Below are positions 59,642 to 64,000 of a DNA stretch of 64,000 bases, piece by piece. Position 1 is the stretch's first letter; each line of letters starts with the position of its first letter. Below the pieces are notes generated by a model. That model did no database searches. It was not told the DNA's origin and saw nothing but the letters and a program-made list of their open reading frames with translations. The stretch spans positions 22,136,121 to 22,200,120 of the forward strand of contig NC_135559.1 of NCBI RefSeq assembly GCF_964340395.1, given 5' to 3'. A program made the position numbers and the translations under genes. Source of the DNA: Glandiceps talaboti. Its lineage: Eukaryota; Hemichordata; Enteropneusta; Spengelidae.

Positions 59642-61078
59642 TTATGGTAGATATATCACATTATATGGATGTTTATATTATGTTAGATATATCATATTAC
59701 GTGGATGTTTATATTATGGTAGATATATCACATTACGTGGATGTTTATATTATGTTAGATATATCACATTATATGGATGTTTATATTATGGTAGATATAT
59801 CACATTATATGGATGTTTATATTATGGTAGATATATCACATTACGTGGATGTTTATATTATGTTAGATATATCATATTACGTGGATGTTTATATTATGGT
59901 AGATATATCACATTACGTGGATGTTTATATTATGGTAGATATATCACATTATATGGATGTTTATATTATGTTAGATATATCACATTACGTGGATGTTTAT
60001 ATTATGGTAGATATATCATATTACGTGGATGTTTATATTATGGTAGATATATCACATTACGTGGATGTTTATATTATGTTAGATATATCACATTACGTGG
60101 ATGTTTATATTATGTTAGATATATCACATTACGTGGATGTTTATATTATGTTAGATATATCACATTACGTGGATGTTTATATTATGTTAGATATATCACA
60201 TTACGTGGATGTTTATATTATGGTAGATATATCACATTACGTGGATGTTTATATTATGTTAGATATATCACATTACGTGGATGTATATATTATGTTAGAT
60301 ATATCACATTACGTGGATGTTTATATTATGTTAGATATATCACATTACGTGGATGTTTATATTATGTTAGATATATCACATTACGTGGATGTTTATATTA
60401 TGTTAGATATATCACATTACGTGGATTTTTATATTATGGTAGATATATCACATTACGTGGATGTTTATATTATGTTAGATATATCACATTACGTGGATGT
60501 TTATATTATGTTAGATATATCACATTACGTGGATGTATATATTATGTTAGATATATCACATTACGTGGATGTTTATATTATGTTAGATATATCACATTAC
60601 GTGGATGTTTATATTATGTTAGATATATCACATTATATGGATGTTTATATTATGGTAGATATATCACATTATATGGATGTTTATATTATGTTAGATATAT
60701 CACATTACGTGGATGTTTATATTATGTTAGATATATCATATTACGTGGATGTATATATTATGGTAGATATATCACATTATATGGATACTTACATTATGGT
60801 AGATATATCACATTATATGGATACTTACATTATGGTTGATATACCACATTATATGGATACTTACATTATGGTAGATATATCACATTACATTGATACTTAT
60901 ATTATGGTAGATATATCACATTATATGGATGTTTATATTATGGTAGATATATCACATTATATGGATGTTTATATTATGGTAGATTTATCACATTATATGG
61001 ATGTTTATATTATGGTAGATATATCACATTATATGGATGTATATATTATGGTAGATATATCACGTTACATGGTTATAT
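59642..61078. repeat. 36-bp satellite array, right block, about 40 copies
   Basis: This is the same 36-bp family as the left block. It begins with type B units (TCACATTACGTGGATG) and returns to type A-like units (ATGGATACTTACATT) after about 60775. The last unit is eroded near 61075. Confidence 0.95.
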
Positions 61079-61089
61079 TATATTTATAG

Positions 61090-61655
61090 TAACAACAACA
61101 ATGAACTATATTACAAGTGACATCTTACATTCTACTACTTGTGTTTGATTAGTAATACAATAAATTACAGTTATTCTTTAACTGTCACAATTTCAAACTG
61201 TGCTAATGTTACAGCCTAGGCAGTTCAGAACGCAAGTTAAAAGGTTCTTAAAGTTATTGAGCGTCTCCTTCACTGTTGTCATATGGTTTTGAATGGCGAC
61301 AAGAAAATATCGTGTGACAATAAGTTGTACTATTTGATAGTACCTTATCTGTAACTGTATTTTATATTCATTGAAAAGCATACAAGAATGGCATTATAAG
61401 ACCATATTGCAGGATGCCACAAAGAGATCCAATCAATTGTATTATGTCATTCATGTATGGCGGATTACACCCATGAGGAGCTATGATGAAATAACTCAAA
61501 TAAGACATATTATTTAACCCAGGATATCAATTAACTTGTTATGTATTAAAATACATCTTTAGCCGTAATCCGAGACTATTTGTCGGTCAGTGCAAAGAGA
61601 CAGATATAAGCTTACAGTGGCGTGTGGAGCCTATCATTCAGTCGACATCCCTGTG
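61090..61655. other. Intergenic, nothing recognised
   Basis: Short frames only; no repeat or inverted-ended element seen. Confidence 0.55.
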
Positions 61656-61656
61656 A

Positions 61657-61875
<219 letters not shown>

Positions 61876-63330
61876 TCAAATTACATATCTTAGTATTTGA
61901 ATGGTTGTCTATCTTTACATCTACAATTGCTGAAAGGATTGTTTTATTATGTTGTTCCATTAAGATAAAAGCAGCTAGGCAGAGATTGTTGTTGTCATGT
62001 CAACACACTAACCACAGAATTGTATTCCCCAAATGAAAAATGACAATTTACGATGTATTTGTCCAGACAGAGAATGTGAACAGAAAACGTCACGTTGTTA
62101 AAACATTCATTTCTATTTCATATGTCGGTAAATGTTATTGTATTGAACCTTGTCAAATTATCAACTCTGGTCAGTAGCTGTACACAATTTATAGAAATCC
62201 CAATGTCTCAGTCTTAAAATAAAAACTGGTGGAAAAAATATTGTGTACAATAAGTTAACAAACATCGACTTCGACAGACATCACGATTGTTATAGCGTAG
62301 GTGTTCTACGTATTTACCTTAGGGCCGTAAGCGCCTAGTCATCAAAAGAGCCCCATATCTTTGTTTTCGCTTGAAAGACGGTGAAAAGTACGACGTCTAA
62401 TCGTACACTTAATCCAGTTTCATTTCATTCCAATATATACGTACCACCATTTATTGTTCTCGACGTTTACTGAAATGCTGGCTATATTACATACTCTTGT
62501 GACAAAGTTAAACATTTGTTTTCGGAAGTTTGACAATTATTGATGAAATGTGTATTAGTTAAGTCTTTAGAGTTTGTTTGTTTGTTTGTTTGTATAGTGT
62601 CTGTTCTCTGGTCGTAGATTCAATCCTGCATTTACGTCATTCAGTGATGATATTTTAGAATCGTATATAAACTGTACCAAGGAAAGCTAATTTTCCAGTG
62701 GATCGACTATTTAATGTTGTACTTACCTTATTTGATTCCTTTCATCTATTTTAATCGTCATTTATTTATGTTCGTGCACGTATTGCCGTTGGCGCTGTAA
62801 TAATGAAATAAATAAGGCTCGTATGTCTATTTCATATTTCAAGCCAACGTTGTATTCTATTTGGAATGTTTGCAATCCTCCGAGCTGCTACGTAGTAAAC
62901 TATTGAAGAGGATTGGGTTGATATAATGAAGAGACATTAATATAGACAACGGCCAATCTTTTAACGATTAGAAAACTTTACAACAAATATCAAACTTCAA
63001 AATAATCCGCTGCGATCCAGCCTAGCCTATGGATTGCAATGCCTTTCACTCGTCAAAGGGGGTTCTTTGAATAGTTGTATAAGATTGTGACACTCATTGT
63101 TGTGGATTTACAACAAAGAATGTCATATTATGGTATGCTATAAACATGTCTAAATCTCGGCTTTTCTCCGTATGAACTCAAGGGAAGACAACATTAATTT
63201 GTAATTAGGATTATTCAGTCCATGTCCGTCAGTTTTTTGTCAAATAATGAGACATGGTCCACAACTTTTCAATGTTCCACATGAACTGCTCCGTGTACAT
63301 ATATTATCCAAACTACTGAAGCATGCTAAT
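61876..63330. other. Intergenic, possible LINE tail only
   Basis: ATTGCCGTTGGCGCTGTAAT followed by AATGAAATAAATAA (62783-62816) resembles the end of the LINE fragment at 36.2-37.05 kb (ATTGCCGTTTATAAATAAT). It may be the 3' end of a related element. Nothing else is recognised. Confidence 0.35.
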
Positions 63331-63936
63331 GGTTGGGATGAACTAAATACCAGATATCATAGCTGACATGTATTATGGTTGGGATGAACTATATACCAGA
63401 TATCATAGCTGACATGTATGATGGTTGGGATGAACTACATACCAGATATCATAGCTGACATGTATGATGGTTGGGATGAACTATATACCAGATATCATAG
63501 CTGACATGTATGATGGTTGGGATGAACTATATACCAGATATCATAGCTGACATGTATGATGGTTGGGATGAACTACATACCAGATATCAAAGCTGACATG
63601 TATGATGGTTGGGATGAACTATATACCAGATATCAAAGCTGACATGTATGATGGTTGGGATGAACTATATACCAGATATCATAGCTGACATGTATGATGG
63701 TTGGGATGAACTACATACCAGATATCAAAGCTGACATGTATGATGGTTGGGATGAACTACATACCAGATATCATAGCTGACATGTATGATGGTTGGGATG
63801 AACTATATACCAGATATCATAGCTGACATGTATGATGGTTGGGATGAACTACATACTAGATATCATAGCTGACATGTATGATGGTTGGGATGAACTACAT
63901 ACTAGATATCATAGCTGACATGTATGATGGTTGGGA
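63331..63936. repeat. 46-bp minisatellite, 14 copies
   Basis: GGTTGGGATGAACTATATAC starts units every 46 bp from 63331 to 63929, each with CAGATATCATAGCTGACATG. TATA/CATA and ATCATA/ATCAAA variants alternate. Confidence 0.95.
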
Positions 63937-63940
63937 TGAA

Positions 63941-64000
63941 GCTAACCGTGGCAAGATTCCCATGTTAACAAGCTAACTGTGGCGAGATTTCCATTGTAAC
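63941..64000. repeat. Start of a 31-bp tandem repeat at the window edge
   Basis: GCTAACCGTGGCAAGATTCC at 63941 is repeated with changes at 63972 (GCTAACTGTGGCGAGATTTC). The array appears to continue beyond the window. Confidence 0.6.

Overview
The window is eukaryotic and looks like a marine invertebrate animal. The genes are split by GT-AG introns, the intergenic DNA is AT-rich, micro- and minisatellites are abundant, and there are degraded non-LTR retrotransposon fragments. A lophotrochozoan (mollusc-like) origin is a guess from overall texture; nothing here proves a phylum.

The left half (1 to about 33,540) is one gene on the + strand, open at the left edge. I can join five exons by consensus splice sites with matching phases: 1-13080, 15820-18942, 31592-31720, 32258-32415 and 33316-33537. 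Together they give 5,569 codons plus a stop without a frame break. The first two exons encode a huge Ser/Thr-rich, mucin-like, probably disordered region. It is built from tandem protein repeats, including three copies of an exact 1,521-bp (507-codon) higher-order unit, and it carries about 45 acidic Ser-Gly motifs of the kind that carry glycosaminoglycan chains. The last four exons encode one complete fibrinogen-like C-terminal domain. The product would be a giant extracellular mucin/proteoglycan ending in a fibrinogen-type recognition or adhesion head.

The introns are full of repeats. Intron 1 holds a 1.96-kb element with terminal inverted repeats and a TTA target duplication, then a minisatellite whose last unit is the real 3' splice site. 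Intron 2 (12.6 kb) holds about 305 copies of a 23-bp satellite, a 32-bp and an 80-bp array, a small inverted-repeat element, and 3 kb of an 18-bp satellite that resembles the 23-bp one in reverse orientation. Intron 4 begins with a 43-bp minisatellite in which every unit repeats the 5' splice site.

The right half (33.6-64 kb) has no gene I can establish. It contains two or three LINE remnants, a possible signal-peptide-type first exon at 41913-41946, and many unrelated tandem arrays (units of 36, 25, 17, 27, 40, 41, 20-21, 36 and 46 bp) plus GA/CT, ACAT, ACAG and AT microsatellites. By rough addition, about 40% of the window is tandem repeat. The largest right-hand array (36-bp unit, 55.75-61.08 kb) is interrupted by a 315-bp MITE-like insertion. 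Long open frames across these arrays are by-products of repeat units divisible by three.
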